Positions 25,320 through 34,469 are shown, counted from the stretch's first letter. The stretch: 64,000 nt of DNA from Gordonia asplenii (GCF_012933505.1 NZ_JABBNB010000029.1:30650-94649); one strand, 5' to 3'. Notes: generated by a model from the letters alone, not told the origin. Made by a program: numbers and translations.

Positions 25320-26210
25320 TCATTTACCGACGGCGGACAGATCCTGCTTGTCGATCGTGGCGAACGGGGTGTGCGAGGCGGGGTCGAGAATCTCGTCGAT
25401 GTGCTCCTGCACCAGTTCGGGCGTGAGGTCTTTGCTCGCGAACCCCTGATTGAAGCCGAGCACGAGGCGTTGCACCTCGCCGCCCTGTGCCTGCAGCACT
25501 TCGCCGTTGATCGCGCAGTCCTGGTGGGCAAGGTAGGCGACGACCGGGCTGACCAGCGAGGTGGGCAGGTTGTCGCGCATGAACTGCTTGAAGTCCTCGG
25601 GCAGGTCCGCCTCGTCGGACATCCGGGTCGCGGCGGTCGGCGCGATCGCGTTGACCTTGATCCCCACTTCCTGCGCCTCGAAGGCCAGCGTGCGAACGAA
25701 GGCGAAGAGCGCACCCTTCGCCGAGACGTACGGAGTCTGCTGCGGGAACCCGATGAGGGTCGGCGACGTCGTGCAGATGACACGCCCCGCTCCGCTCTCG
25801 ATCAAGTGCGGCCAGGCGGCCGCGGTCACCCCGGCGGTGCCGAAGAAGTGGACCTCCATGTGCCGACGGAGCGATTCCATGACGCCCGTGCCGAACTCGT
25901 GCACCTGGTTGATGCCCGCGTTGTTGACCACGATGTCGAGGCGACCGAACGCTTCGATCGCCGCGGCGACGATGCCTTCGGGATTCTCGGTGACCGAATC
26001 GAAGTTCGCCACCGCGCGGCCACCCGCCGCCACGATCTCCGCGACGACTTGCTCGGCGGGCTGCGCGCTCGAGCCCGACCCGACCGCGGATCCGCCGAGG
26101 TCGTTGATGACCACGGCCGCGCCGCGGGCGGCCAGCAATTTGGCGTGCGACGCCCCGAGCCCGCGGCCCGCTCCGGTGACGATCGCGACGCGGTCGGTGA
26201 AATTCAACAT
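25320..26210 (-). CDS. SDR-family 3-hydroxyacyl-CoA dehydrogenase-like protein
   Basis: A 296-residue short-chain dehydrogenase resembling the dehydrogenase part of peroxisomal multifunctional enzyme type 2. Motifs are VTGAGRGLGASHAKLLAARGA with VVINDLGG (NAD binding and the NDLGG hallmark), NNAG, and the YVSAK active-site pair with an upstream Ser. About 45 extra residues at the C-terminus follow the usual SDR end. It probably oxidises a 3-hydroxyacyl-CoA. The upstream frame is longer, but the ATG at 26210 with AAGGAG before it is preferred. An AT-rich palindrome lies about 130 bp upstream. Confidence 0.85.
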   Translation of the reverse strand: MLNFTDRVAIVTGAGRGLGASHAKLLAARGAAVVINDLGGSAVGSGSSAQPAEQVVAEIVAAGGRAVANFDSVTENPEGIVAAAIEAFGRLDIVVNNAGINQVHEFGTGVMESLRRHMEVHFFGTAGVTAAAWPHLIESGAGRVICTTSPTLIGFPQQTPYVSAKGALFAFVRTLAFEAQEVGIKVNAIAPTAATRMSDEADLPEDFKQFMRDNLPTSLVSPVVAYLAHQDCAINGEVLQAQGGEVQRLVLGFNQGFASKDLTPELVQEHIDEILDPASHTPFATIDKQDLSAVGK

Positions 26211-26340
26211 GTGTCCACTCCTTGTTTCGAGACGACCGGTGGCCGGGATGCCGGCCACCGTCGAGCGCTCAGCGGATGAGGCCGTCGGCACCGTGCCCAC
26301 CCGCCTCAGGCGTCGGGCACCGACGTGACCCAAACCACTG

Positions 26341-26357
26341 TCATATGTAATATATGA
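26341..26357. promoter_or_regulatory. AT-rich box 3 (SDR promoter)
   Basis: TCATAT-GTAAT-ATATGA has perfect 6-bp arms, in the gap between the SDR start (26210) and the carboxymuconolactone-decarboxylase-like gene stop (26400). It shares ATATATTA (reverse strand) with the 38 kb boxes. Confidence 0.5.
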
Positions 26358-26399
26358 TGCATCTTGCTCGATCGTCAATCGATGCGATTCGTGCGGCGG

Positions 26400-26726
26400 T
26401 CAGGTGTCCGACGACTCCTCGACGACCGCACGCAATATCCCGAGCGCGGCGACGGCCGCCGGCCAGCCCGCGTAGAAGGCGAGATGAGTGAGAGCCTCGG
26501 CGAGCTCGTCGGCGGTGATGCCGTTGTCGAGAGCGCGCTGCAGGTGTCCCCGGAGTTGCTCCGGGCGGCTCTGTGTGACGAGTGAGGCGACGGTGATCAG
26601 ACTGCGGTCGCGCGGCGACAGCCCGGGTCGGGCCCAGACGTCGCCGAACAGTACGTCGTCGGTGAGCTGCGCGAGCTTCGGCGAGATGTCGCCGATCAGC
26701 CGTTGAGCTCGACTCGGGCCCGACAT
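26400..26726 (-). CDS. Carboxymuconolactone decarboxylase family protein
   Basis: A 108-residue all-helical CMD-family protein. The segment LSPRDRSLITVASLVTQSRPEQLRGHLQRALDNGIT followed by ELAEALTHLAFYAGWP is the classical PcaC-type pattern. There is no cysteine at all, so it belongs to the decarboxylase or lactonase type and not the AhpD peroxidase type. No protocatechuate genes are nearby, so the substrate is open. Its ATG shares a base with the stop of the PaaK-like gene upstream, indicating translational coupling. Confidence 0.85.
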   Translation of the reverse strand: MSGPSRAQRLIGDISPKLAQLTDDVLFGDVWARPGLSPRDRSLITVASLVTQSRPEQLRGHLQRALDNGITADELAEALTHLAFYAGWPAAVAALGILRAVVEESSDT

Positions 26727-28078
26727 CAGACCCGCTCGATCAGATTGACCTTGACGTGATCCGGGCGTTTGAGTGTGCGCTCGGGCACCAGGTTCACCAC
26801 GACCTTGACGTTCAGCGCCGACCGCACGCGCGATTCGATGTCGTGTGCCAGCGCGCGCTGCGCGGACTCGTCGACTCCGTCGGCGTATTCGACGACGAGC
26901 GGCAGCGGCTGCTGAGTGGAATGGCCCTCGAAGTCGACCCGGATGCGCATCTCCCCCGTCGCGACCGGTTCGAATTCTGCGATGAGTTGTTTGACCGCGG
27001 ACGGGAACAGGTTGATCCCGCGCACGATCAACATGTCGTCGGTGCGGCCCACGCAGCGGACTTTGAAACCCGTTCGGCCGCAGGAGCAACCGGTGCCGGT
27101 GACCACGACGTGGTCGCGCGTGCGAAAGCGCACCAGCGGCGATGCCCGACGGCGCAGCGCGGTGTACACCAGCTCGCCGTGGGCGCCGTCGACCGGCGCC
27201 TTGACCTCGCCGGTGTCCGGGTCGATCAGTTCCACCACGATGAGGTCGGGCGAGTGGTAGTGCATGCCGTCCTGGGCCTCGCACTCGCCCCAATAGACGC
27301 AGCCGAGGTCGGTGCCACCGAGCATCTCCCGGCTCGACGCGCCCCACAGGCCTTCGAGCTTGTCCCGGGTCGCGGGCAGGCCGCCGCCGGGTTCTCCCCC
27401 GACCGAGATCGCGCGTACGCCGAGATCGGTGGCCTGCTGCCCCACGATCGTCGGTGCCTGTTCAGCGAGGTAGGCCAGGAAGTTCGGCGTTCCGATGAGC
27501 AGGTTCGGCCGCTGGTCGGCCTGCACCCGCAGCAGCCGCTCCGCGCCGGCCTCGGCACCGATCGGGATGTCGACAATGCCCATGTATTGGGCCATCTGCA
27601 GGATCGGGATGCCGCCCACGAAGCCCTTGCTCATGCCGAATCCGTGCAGCAGCCGATCGCCCGGACGGAAGCCGTTGGCATACAGGGCGCGCGCACCCAA
27701 CTCCGACCACAGGGTGACGTCGGATCGGGTCAGCCCCACGTACGACGGGCTGCCGGTGGTGCCCGACGATGCCTGAATCTGCACGATCTCGTCGTCGGGC
27801 GCCGCCTGATGCAGGCCGAGCGGCCGTCGTTCGGCCAGCGAATCCCGCAGTTCCTGCTTCTCGGTGAAGGGCAGTAGGCCGAGGTCCGCGGTGCCGCGTA
27901 CCGCCGAGGGATCGACGCCTGCCGCCGCGAATTTGCGCCGGTAGAAGTCGCTGTCGGCCGCGACGTACGCCAGCTGCTCACGCAGGGCGGCGTCTTGCAG
28001 CGCGGCGACCCGCGCGGCCGCAAGCGTCTCGATCTCACTCCAGATCGACGCGGAGTAGGGCTGCACAGTCGGCTGCAT
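26726..28078 (-). CDS. PaaK-type phenylacetate-CoA ligase family enzyme
   Basis: A 450-residue AMP-forming ligase of the PaaK branch. It has QASSGTTGSPSYVGLT (P-loop), EMLGGTDLGCVYWGEC, YTALRRRASPLVRFRTRD, GCSCGRTG and VRGINLFPSAVKQLI near the C-terminus. These enzymes turn an aromatic or small carboxylic acid into its CoA thioester. No paaABC ring-epoxidation genes are in the window, so phenylacetate itself is doubtful. Its start lies 190 bases after the thiolase stop, a gap filled by dispersed repeats; it may still be read from the 30.66 kb promoter. Confidence 0.87.
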   Translation of the reverse strand: MQPTVQPYSASIWSEIETLAAARVAALQDAALREQLAYVAADSDFYRRKFAAAGVDPSAVRGTADLGLLPFTEKQELRDSLAERRPLGLHQAAPDDEIVQIQASSGTTGSPSYVGLTRSDVTLWSELGARALYANGFRPGDRLLHGFGMSKGFVGGIPILQMAQYMGIVDIPIGAEAGAERLLRVQADQRPNLLIGTPNFLAYLAEQAPTIVGQQATDLGVRAISVGGEPGGGLPATRDKLEGLWGASSREMLGGTDLGCVYWGECEAQDGMHYHSPDLIVVELIDPDTGEVKAPVDGAHGELVYTALRRRASPLVRFRTRDHVVVTGTGCSCGRTGFKVRCVGRTDDMLIVRGINLFPSAVKQLIAEFEPVATGEMRIRVDFEGHSTQQPLPLVVEYADGVDESAQRALAHDIESRVRSALNVKVVVNLVPERTLKRPDHVKVNLIERV

Positions 28079-28133
28079 TTCGGCGATCCTTCCGCCCGCA
28101 CGACGCGGGGTTGCGTTGGTACCTTCGGCTTAG

Positions 28134-28257
28134 GTGGTTTCGACACGGGTCTTCGCTAGCGCTCCGCCCCGGCTCAACCAGCGGATGAGGGCTCCGGCCC
28201 GGCTCAACCGGCGGGTGGGGGTGGTTTCGACACGGGTCAACCGGCGGATTTGGGCGC
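28134..28257. repeat. Dispersed repeat (family D) copies
   Basis: Two adjacent blocks, GTGGTTTCGACACGGG ... CTCAACCAGCGG (28134-28185) and CTCAACCGGCGGG ... GTGGTTTCGACACGGG ... CAACCGGCGG (28203-28247). They match the 41.17-41.24 kb copy in inverse orientation. They fill the gap between the thiolase and PaaK-like genes. Confidence 0.7.
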
Positions 28258-28268
28258 AACCGGCGCGG

Positions 28269-29483
28269 TCAAGCGCTTTCGAAGGTCGCGGCTAGGCCCT
28301 GTCCGCCGCCGATGCACATCGTGGCCAGGCCCGAGCCGCCGCCGCGCCGCTTCAGTTCGTGCAGCATCGTCGTGACCATGCGGGCGCCGGTGGCGCCGAT
28401 GGGGTGACCGAGCGAGATGCCCGAGCCGTTGACATTGATGCGCTCGGCGTCGCGGAAGTCCCAGCCCTCCAGGACGGCGAGCACCTGCGTGGCGAAGGCC
28501 TCGTTGAGCTCGATCAGAGCCTGGGATTCGAGCAGGGCGCGGGTGTCGGTGCCGGCCCGTGCAGCGAGCCGCGCGACCGCGGGTACCGGACCGATGCCCA
28601 TCCGCGACGGATCGCAGCCCGCTGCCGACCAACCGGTGAGGAATCCGATCGGTTCGAGCCCCAGGGCGTCGAGCTGGTCTTCGGCGACCACGAGCATGCC
28701 CGCGGCGGCGTCGTTCTGCTGGCTGGAGTTGCCCGCGGTGACGGTGCCCGACGTGCCGATCGAGCGCAACTTCGACAGTGACTCGGGGGTCGTGTCGGGG
28801 CGCACCCCCTGATCGCGGTCGACGACGACCGGGTCGCCCTTGCGCTGCGGCACCTGTACGGGGATCACCTCGTCGGCGAACCGGCCCGACTCCCAGGCGG
28901 CGGCCGCGCGCTGCTGACTCTGCGCGGCCCACGCGTCGGCGGCTTCGCGGGTGATGGAGTAGTCGACGGCCAGATTGTCGGCGGTCTCGATCATTCCGCT
29001 GATCTCGCCGAACCGCCACACCGGCTGACTGCGCTCCCGGCCGCGGTCGAGACGGTCATACATCTGCACGGTGCCCGCGCGGGCTCCCCACCGGTTGGTG
29101 GTGGTGTAGTACTCGATCCGACTCATCGATTCGACGCCGCCGGCCAGCACCGCGTCGGCCGCACCGGACTGGACCATCATCGCCGCGGTGACGACAGCCT
29201 GCAGGCCGCCGCCACAGCGTCTGTCCAGCTGCATGCCGGGCACCTCGATGGGCAGTCCCGAGTTCAGTGCCAGCCAGCGGCCCACGCACGGGACCTCGGA
29301 GTTCGCGTACGACTGCGCGAACACGACGTCGTCGATGCGGGCCGCGTCGATGCCCGACCGCTCCACGACCGCCTTGACCACCGCGCCGCCGAGGTCCTCG
29401 ACCGGCAAGTCCTTCAACGCGCCGCCGAAGGTGCCGACGGCGGTGCGGGTAGGCGCGACGATCGCCGCGCGACGGATCGACAT
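28269..29483 (-). CDS. Acetyl-CoA C-acyltransferase (thiolase)
   Basis: A 404-residue thiolase that splits a 3-oxoacyl-CoA with CoA. The nucleophilic Cys is in LDRRCGGGLQ (near residue 90), NEAFATQ and SLGHPIGATGAR give the His active-site elements, and CIGGGQG near the C-terminus holds the second Cys. LAGGVESMS is also typical. Its ATG shares a base with the acyl-CoA dehydrogenase stop, so the two are coupled and give the first and last steps of a beta-oxidation-like sequence. Confidence 0.94.
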   Translation of the reverse strand: MSIRRAAIVAPTRTAVGTFGGALKDLPVEDLGGAVVKAVVERSGIDAARIDDVVFAQSYANSEVPCVGRWLALNSGLPIEVPGMQLDRRCGGGLQAVVTAAMMVQSGAADAVLAGGVESMSRIEYYTTTNRWGARAGTVQMYDRLDRGRERSQPVWRFGEISGMIETADNLAVDYSITREAADAWAAQSQQRAAAAWESGRFADEVIPVQVPQRKGDPVVVDRDQGVRPDTTPESLSKLRSIGTSGTVTAGNSSQQNDAAAGMLVVAEDQLDALGLEPIGFLTGWSAAGCDPSRMGIGPVPAVARLAARAGTDTRALLESQALIELNEAFATQVLAVLEGWDFRDAERINVNGSGISLGHPIGATGARMVTTMLHELKRRGGGSGLATMCIGGGQGLAATFESA

Positions 29484-30640
29484 CAGATCGCCACCTTGTT
29501 GCGCGCGACCAGCTGCGCCGCGATGACGTTGCGCTGGATCTCGTTGGTGCCCTCGCCGACGATCATCAGCGGGGCGTCGCGGAAGTATCGTTCCACGTCG
29601 TACTCCTTTGAATAGCCGTAACCACCGTGTACACGGATCGCGTCCAGCGCGATCTGCATCGCGGCTTCGGAGGCGAACAGTTTGGCCATGCCGGCCTCCA
29701 TGTCGGCCCGCTCGCCGCGGTCGAGCTTCTGCGCGGCGTCCGCGGTGAGCAGGCGCGCGGCCTGCTGCTTGGTCGCCATGTCGGCCAAGAGGTTTCCGAC
29801 CGACTGGTGCTTCCAGATCTGCTTGCCGAAGGACTCACGCTCCTGCGCGTATTTCACCGCCGCGTTGAGCGAGGCCTGCCCGACGCCGAGCGCGCGGGAG
29901 GCCACCTGGATGCGGCCCATCTCCAGGCCGCGCATCATGTGCGCCCAGCCGTTGTTCGGTTCGCCGCTGAGGATGGCGTCGTCGCCGACCTTGCGGCCGG
30001 AGAACACCAACTCGCACGCCTCGACGCCGCGGTAGCCGAGTTTCGGCAGCTTCTTGGAGATGAGGAATCCGTCGCCCGGCTCGACGAGGATGACGCTCAT
30101 GCCCTTGTGTGCGGGCGTCGCCTCACGGTCGGTGATGCACAACAGGCCGAACAGACCCGAGTGAGCCGCGTTGGAGATCCAGGTCTTGGAGCCGTTGATC
30201 GACCACTGCCCGTCGTCGCCCTTGGTGGCGTAGGTGCGCATGCCCTGCAGGTCGGAGCCGCCGCTGGGCTCGGTGAGGGCCATGGTGGCGCGGATCTCGC
30301 CCGTCGCCATCTTCGGCAGGTACTTCGCCTTCTGCTCGTCGGTGCCGAAGGTACGAATCAGGTAGGTGATCACGGAGTGTCCGCCGACGGCGCCGGCGAG
30401 GCTCATCCAGCCGCGGGCGAGTTCCTCGGTGACGCGCGAGAAGCACTCGGTGCTCACGTCGACGCCGCCGTACTCGGCGGGCGCGAGCAGCCCGAAGAAG
30501 CCGAGCTCCTTCATCTCTCCGATGAATTCCTCGGGATAGATGTCGTCCTGCTCGAACTCGCGGACCCGCGGGGCCACCCGCTGATCCACGAAATCGGCGA
30601 CCAGGTCGACCATCTGCTGGTCGTCGGCGGTGAGACTCAC
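29483..30640 (-). CDS. Acyl-CoA dehydrogenase
   Basis: A 385-residue FAD-linked acyl-CoA dehydrogenase with normal family signatures: EYGGVDVS, MALTEPSGGSDLQGMRT, INGSKTWISNAAHS and the C-terminal VGEGTNEIQRNVIA, whose preceding Glu is the catalytic base. It forms an alpha,beta-unsaturated acyl-CoA and passes electrons to ETF. The GTG start has AAGGAGG eight bases upstream. An AT-rich palindrome lies 21 bp before the start and probably controls this gene and the thiolase behind it. Confidence 0.94.
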   Translation of the reverse strand: MSLTADDQQMVDLVADFVDQRVAPRVREFEQDDIYPEEFIGEMKELGFFGLLAPAEYGGVDVSTECFSRVTEELARGWMSLAGAVGGHSVITYLIRTFGTDEQKAKYLPKMATGEIRATMALTEPSGGSDLQGMRTYATKGDDGQWSINGSKTWISNAAHSGLFGLLCITDREATPAHKGMSVILVEPGDGFLISKKLPKLGYRGVEACELVFSGRKVGDDAILSGEPNNGWAHMMRGLEMGRIQVASRALGVGQASLNAAVKYAQERESFGKQIWKHQSVGNLLADMATKQQAARLLTADAAQKLDRGERADMEAGMAKLFASEAAMQIALDAIRVHGGYGYSKEYDVERYFRDAPLMIVGEGTNEIQRNVIAAQLVARNKVAI

Positions 30641-30660
30641 GGGATAACCTCCTTAGATTT

Positions 30661-30675
30661 TATATACAATATATA
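30661..30675. promoter_or_regulatory. AT-rich box 4 (acyl-CoA dehydrogenase promoter)
   Basis: TATATA-CAA-TATATA, perfect 6-bp arms, inside a longer AT run (30656-30678), just upstream of the dehydrogenase start. It is close to the TATAC/GTATA type of site bound by several GntR/FCD regulators. Confidence 0.55.
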
Positions 30676-30719
30676 TCACTGGATTGTCCCGGACACAACA
30701 GCGCGTTCGGGCACGGCAC

Positions 30720-31388
30720 TCAGCGCCAGAAGCCGCGCTCGGACAGCATCGCCACGGCCCGATCCCCGGCGCGGACGAAGTGCTCCTCCGTCGTCGAACG
30801 CGCGCCGGCCTCGTCGCCGCTCGACACGGCCGCGGCCATCGCTTCGTGATCGCGGTTGGCGGTGTCGTGCCAGTGGTCGTGCGACTCGTAGAACCCGATC
30901 GGCGCGAACGCTCCGAGCGCTTTGATCTCCGACATCAGGCGTCGCGAGCCGGACGCGAGATTGATGACCCGGTGGAACTGGAAGTTGAGTCGCTCGCGCG
31001 CGGCGGCGTCCTCCGCGCAGTCCATCCGCTCGACCGCGTCGAGCATGCGGGTGCGTTCCTCGTCGGTCATCCGCGCCGCGGCCCGGGCTGCCGCCAGCCC
31101 GGATACGGCACCGAGGATCCCGTAGTGATCCCGGACGTCGTCGCGCGACAGCGCCGCCACGAACGCGCCGCGGCGCGGCGCGAGTTCCACGACGCCCTCG
31201 ACGTCGAGGGCGATCACCGCCTCCCGCACCGGAAGCCGACTCACGCCGAGCCGTTCGGCGACGTCGTCCTGGTCGATCTTGTCCCCGGGGCGCAGCTCCC
31301 CCGAGAAGATCATCTCCCGGATCTCCAGCATCGCCGCCATCTTCAGCGACGTCGGCAACTTCACCCGGGAATCCGGCGCCGCGGTCAT
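30720..31388 (-). CDS. GntR-family regulator with FCD domain, candidate island regulator
   Basis: A 222-residue GntR/FadR-type protein. The winged helix (about 15-75) has EIREMIFSGELRPGDKIDQDDVAERLGVSRLPVREAVIAL; the FCD domain contains LNFQFHRVINLASGSRRL with likely metal-binding residues. The longer upstream frame is not used: the ATG at 31388 overlaps the CoA-transferase stop by four bases. It is the last gene of a seven-gene operon whose promoter (38.2 kb) carries an AT-rich box, so autoregulation and control of the other boxes is the simplest model. This link is inferred. Confidence 0.87.
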   Translation of the reverse strand: MTAAPDSRVKLPTSLKMAAMLEIREMIFSGELRPGDKIDQDDVAERLGVSRLPVREAVIALDVEGVVELAPRRGAFVAALSRDDVRDHYGILGAVSGLAAARAAARMTDEERTRMLDAVERMDCAEDAAARERLNFQFHRVINLASGSRRLMSEIKALGAFAPIGFYESHDHWHDTANRDHEAMAAAVSSGDEAGARSTTEEHFVRAGDRAVAMLSERGFWR

Positions 31389-32539
31389 CGGCTGCCGAAC
31401 TCGGTCCGGATCGCGTCGGTGTGCTCGCCCAGGGCGGGTACCGCCCCGGAGCGCACCGCCCACGTGGTGGCGACCCCCGGCGGCAACAGCGCCGGAACGG
31501 GTCCCGACGGAGTGCCCACCTCACGCCACCGGCCGCGATCGCGCAGCTGCGGATGGTCGACGAGGTCGCGCACGGTGTTCAGCCGGGCGTTGCCGATGCC
31601 CGCGGCGTCGGCGCGGTCCTGAATGTCGGCGAGGGTGTGTTGCGCGCACCACGCGGCCAGCGCGTCGTCGACCTCGGCGCGGGCCGCGACGCGGTCGACG
31701 TTGCGGGCGTAACGCGGGTCGTCGGCCAGTTCGGGCCGGCCGATCAGCGCGGTGAGCTTCGCCCATTCCCGGTCGTTGGTGGTGCCCAGGATCGCGGTCT
31801 GCCCGTCGGCGGTGGCGTAGCCGCCGTAGGGGGCGACGATGGGGGCGCCGAGGCCCACCGGCTGCGGCTCGACCCCGGCGTGGATCACGCCGTTGATGGC
31901 GAAGCCCATCATCTCGGCGATGGTGTCGAGCATGGCGATCGGGATGACGGCGCCGCGCCCGGTCCGCTCGCGGTCGTACAGCGCGGCGAGCACCGTCGAG
32001 TAGGTGTAGAGGGCGGTGCCGACGTCGGCGACCGGGACGCCCGGTTTGGCGGGATGACCCGGGGTGCCGGTGGATGCGCACACGCCGCCCTCCGACTGGA
32101 TCAGCAGGTCGTAGGCGCGTTTGTGGTCGTAGGGGCCGCCGGTGCCGTAACCCGAGATGTCGACGACGATCAGTCGCGAGTAGCGCTCGGCGAGCTCGGC
32201 CGCACCCAGTCCCAGCCGCCCCAGCGCCCCGGGAGCGAGGTTGGAGACGAAGACGTCGGCGGTGGCCAGGATGTCGTGCAGCAGAGCCAGATCCGCATCG
32301 GATTTGAGGTCCAGCGCGGCCGATTCCTTGCCGTGGTTGAGCCAGGTGAAATGCGCGGACAGGCCGCCCACCACCGCGTCGTAGTGCCGCGTCGAATCCC
32401 CGTAACCGGGTGTCTCGATCTTGATCACGCGCGCACCCAGGTCGGCGAGGTGTCTGGTCGCGAGCGGCGCGGAGATGGCCTGCTCGATGGTGACAACGGT
32501 GACGCCCGCCAGCGGGGCGTGCGCGGTGGCGTCGCTCAT
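31385..32539 (-). CDS. CaiB/BaiF CoA-transferase family protein
   Basis: A 384-residue class III CoA-transferase. LAGVTVVTIEQAISAPLATRHLADLGARVIKIE opens the protein; NHGKESAALDLK, NLAPGALGRLGLG, DISGYGTGGPYDHKRAYDLLIQSEGG (catalytic Asp in AYD) and YGGYATADGQ follow. It activates an acid by taking CoA from another thioester. The ATG at 32539 overlaps the hydratase stop by four bases, and its own stop overlaps the GntR start, so three consecutive genes are coupled. The frame extending to 32767 is not needed for the fold. Confidence 0.9.
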   Translation of the reverse strand: MSDATAHAPLAGVTVVTIEQAISAPLATRHLADLGARVIKIETPGYGDSTRHYDAVVGGLSAHFTWLNHGKESAALDLKSDADLALLHDILATADVFVSNLAPGALGRLGLGAAELAERYSRLIVVDISGYGTGGPYDHKRAYDLLIQSEGGVCASTGTPGHPAKPGVPVADVGTALYTYSTVLAALYDRERTGRGAVIPIAMLDTIAEMMGFAINGVIHAGVEPQPVGLGAPIVAPYGGYATADGQTAILGTTNDREWAKLTALIGRPELADDPRYARNVDRVAARAEVDDALAAWCAQHTLADIQDRADAAGIGNARLNTVRDLVDHPQLRDRGRWREVGTPSGPVPALLPPGVATTWAVRSGAVPALGEHTDAIRTEFGSR

Positions 32540-33327
32540 GAGAATTTCGGCTCCCGCTTCTCCTTGTGGCTGCTGACGCCCTCGGCGACGTCGGGCCCGC
32601 CGAAGTGATAGAACTCCAGGCCGAGCGAGGCGTCGAAGATCGGCATCGCCTGCCGGTACCAGCCGTTGAGCGCCATCTTGGTGCCCTGGACGCCCGCCCG
32701 GGAACCGGCCGCCAGCTTCCGCGCGATCTCCATCGCGCGGTCCTGCACCTGATCGTCGTCGACGCACAGCGAGACCATGCCGATCCGCTCGGCCTCCTCG
32801 CCGGTCAGGATCTCGTTCGTCAGCAGGTGGTATTTGGCCTTCGCCATCGAGGTGAGCAGTGGCCAGCAGATCGCGGCGTGATCGCCCGCGGCCACGCCGA
32901 GACGCACGTGGCCGTCGACGATCTTCGCCCGGCGCCCGGCGACCGAGATGTCCGCGAGCAACGCCGCGACGAGTCCCGCGCCCGCGGCGGGGCCGTTGAT
33001 CGCGGAGATGATGGGCTGCGGAACCTCGATGATGTTGCGCACCAGGTCCCGCGCCTCGCGCATCACGCGGGTCCGCGAGGCGTAGTCACCGATCATGTCT
33101 TCGACCAGGTCGAAGCTGCCGCCCGCGGAGAAGGCGCGCTCCCCCGCGCCCCGGATCACCACGGCGCGCACCGACTCGTCGAGCCCGATCACCGGCCAGA
33201 CGTCGGCGAGCTCGCGGTGCGCCGCCGGCCCTACGGCGTTGAGATTCGGTGCGTCGAGGGTGATCCGGAGAATCCCCTCCTCCGGGGTGTCGATCTTGAG
33301 CTCGGTGAACTCGGCGTAGCGACTCAC
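32536..33327 (-). CDS. Enoyl-CoA hydratase/isomerase family protein (variant active site)
   Basis: A 263-residue crotonase-fold protein. The oxyanion-hole region reads FSAGGSFDLVEDM and the second half has AINGPAAGAGLVAALLADISV. The segment that normally carries the two catalytic Glu residues and GxxPGxGG reads HVRLGVAAGDHAAICWP, so the usual glutamates and glycine motif are altered. It may be a hydratase with modified chemistry or another crotonase reaction such as hydrolysis, decarboxylation or C-C cleavage. The GTG start overlaps the preceding CaiB-like stop (GTGA). Confidence 0.85.
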   Translation of the reverse strand: MSRYAEFTELKIDTPEEGILRITLDAPNLNAVGPAAHRELADVWPVIGLDESVRAVVIRGAGERAFSAGGSFDLVEDMIGDYASRTRVMREARDLVRNIIEVPQPIISAINGPAAGAGLVAALLADISVAGRRAKIVDGHVRLGVAAGDHAAICWPLLTSMAKAKYHLLTNEILTGEEAERIGMVSLCVDDDQVQDRAMEIARKLAAGSRAGVQGTKMALNGWYRQAMPIFDASLGLEFYHFGGPDVAEGVSSHKEKREPKFS

Positions 33328-34469
33328 TGCGCGTCCTCTCGGGTGTCGGTGTTCGATCGGGTCCAGCGCTGCGTGATCACAGCGGCGTCGACGAGGTCGC
33401 CGGTCGGTGCCTGCGGATCACGCGCGGGCGTTCCACTGAACCTCGGAGCCGGAAACGGATGAAGAACGCCCTCGACGCTGCGGTACACCCCGCGTTCGGC
33501 GTTGTGCGGATCCACCGCGGCCTCGTCGAAGGTGAGCACCGGACTGACGCACGCATCGGTGCCCGCGTAGACCTGCGCCCACTGGTCGCGGGTCCGGGCG
33601 CCGACGGCGTCGGTGATCAGTTTGCGCAGGTTGCGCCACTCCGAGCGGTCGTCCTGGCCCGGCCAGTCCGAGACGTCGACGCCGAGCCGGGAGACGAACT
33701 CGCGGTAGAAGTCGGGCTCAAGCGCGCCGACGGCGATGTAGCCGCCGTCCGCGCACCGATAGGTGTCGTAGAAGGGCGCACCGGAGTCGAGGAAGTTCGT
33801 CCCGGGGTCGTCGGAGTACAGTCCGGCGGCACGCAGGCCCTGCAGCTTGGCGGTGAGCGCGGCGACGCCGTCGACCATGGCGGCGTCGATGACCTGTCCC
33901 TCACCCGTGCGGGCGGCCGAGACCAGCGCGCACGCGATGCCGTAGGCGCCCATCGCCCCGCCCGCGGCGTAGTCGCCGAGCAGGTTGATCGGCGGCCGCG
34001 GGCCCTCGCCGACGCGGGCCATCGCGTGCAGTGCGCCGGATTGGGCGACGTAGTTGATGTCGTGTCCGGCGTCGCGCGAACGCGGGCCGCTCTGGCCGTA
34101 GCCGGTCAGTCGCACGTAGACGAGCTTGCGGTTGCGCGAGCGCAGGTCGTCGGGTCCGAGGCCGAGACGTTCGGCGACGCCGGGGCGGTAGCCCTCGATG
34201 AATACGTCGGCGCCGTCGGTGAGACGGAGCACCGACTCCCGGCCGGACGGATCCTTCAGGTCCACCGCGACGCTCGCGACGGCGCGGTTGACCACGTCCT
34301 TCTCGTCGGTGAGGCCCACCGTCTGGCTCAGGGCGCGGGCCGCGCGGTTGGGCGGACGCACCACCCGCACCACCTCGGCGCCCATGTCGGACAACAGCAT
34401 CGAGACATAGGGCACCGGGCCCATGCCTGCGAGCACCACGACCTTCACCCCATCGAGTGGACCGACCAT
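33324..34469 (-). CDS. CaiB/BaiF family protein, alpha-methylacyl-CoA racemase-like
   Basis: A 381-residue class III CoA-transferase-fold protein. LDGVKVVVLAGMGPVPYVSMLLSDMGAEVVRVV, NRAVASVAVDLKDPSGRESV, EGYRPGVAERLGLGPDDL and YGQSGPRSRDAGHDINYVAQSGALHA match the racemase (AMACR/Mcr) branch, where the AGHDIN region holds the catalytic Asp. It could interconvert the 2-methyl stereoisomers of a branched acyl-CoA so that a stereospecific dehydrogenase can act. The ATG at 34469 is preceded by GGGAGAGGG; the longer upstream frame is rejected. Confidence 0.88.
   Translation of the reverse strand: MVGPLDGVKVVVLAGMGPVPYVSMLLSDMGAEVVRVVRPPNRAARALSQTVGLTDEKDVVNRAVASVAVDLKDPSGRESVLRLTDGADVFIEGYRPGVAERLGLGPDDLRSRNRKLVYVRLTGYGQSGPRSRDAGHDINYVAQSGALHAMARVGEGPRPPINLLGDYAAGGAMGAYGIACALVSAARTGEGQVIDAAMVDGVAALTAKLQGLRAAGLYSDDPGTNFLDSGAPFYDTYRCADGGYIAVGALEPDFYREFVSRLGVDVSDWPGQDDRSEWRNLRKLITDAVGARTRDQWAQVYAGTDACVSPVLTFDEAAVDPHNAERGVYRSVEGVLHPFPAPRFSGTPARDPQAPTGDLVDAAVITQRWTRSNTDTREDAQ

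Noticed and set aside
26400..28078. Phenylacetate or protocatechuate degradation from the PaaK-like and CMD-like genes
   Set aside because: No paaABCDE, paaZ, pca ring-cleavage or cycloisomerase genes are present in the window.
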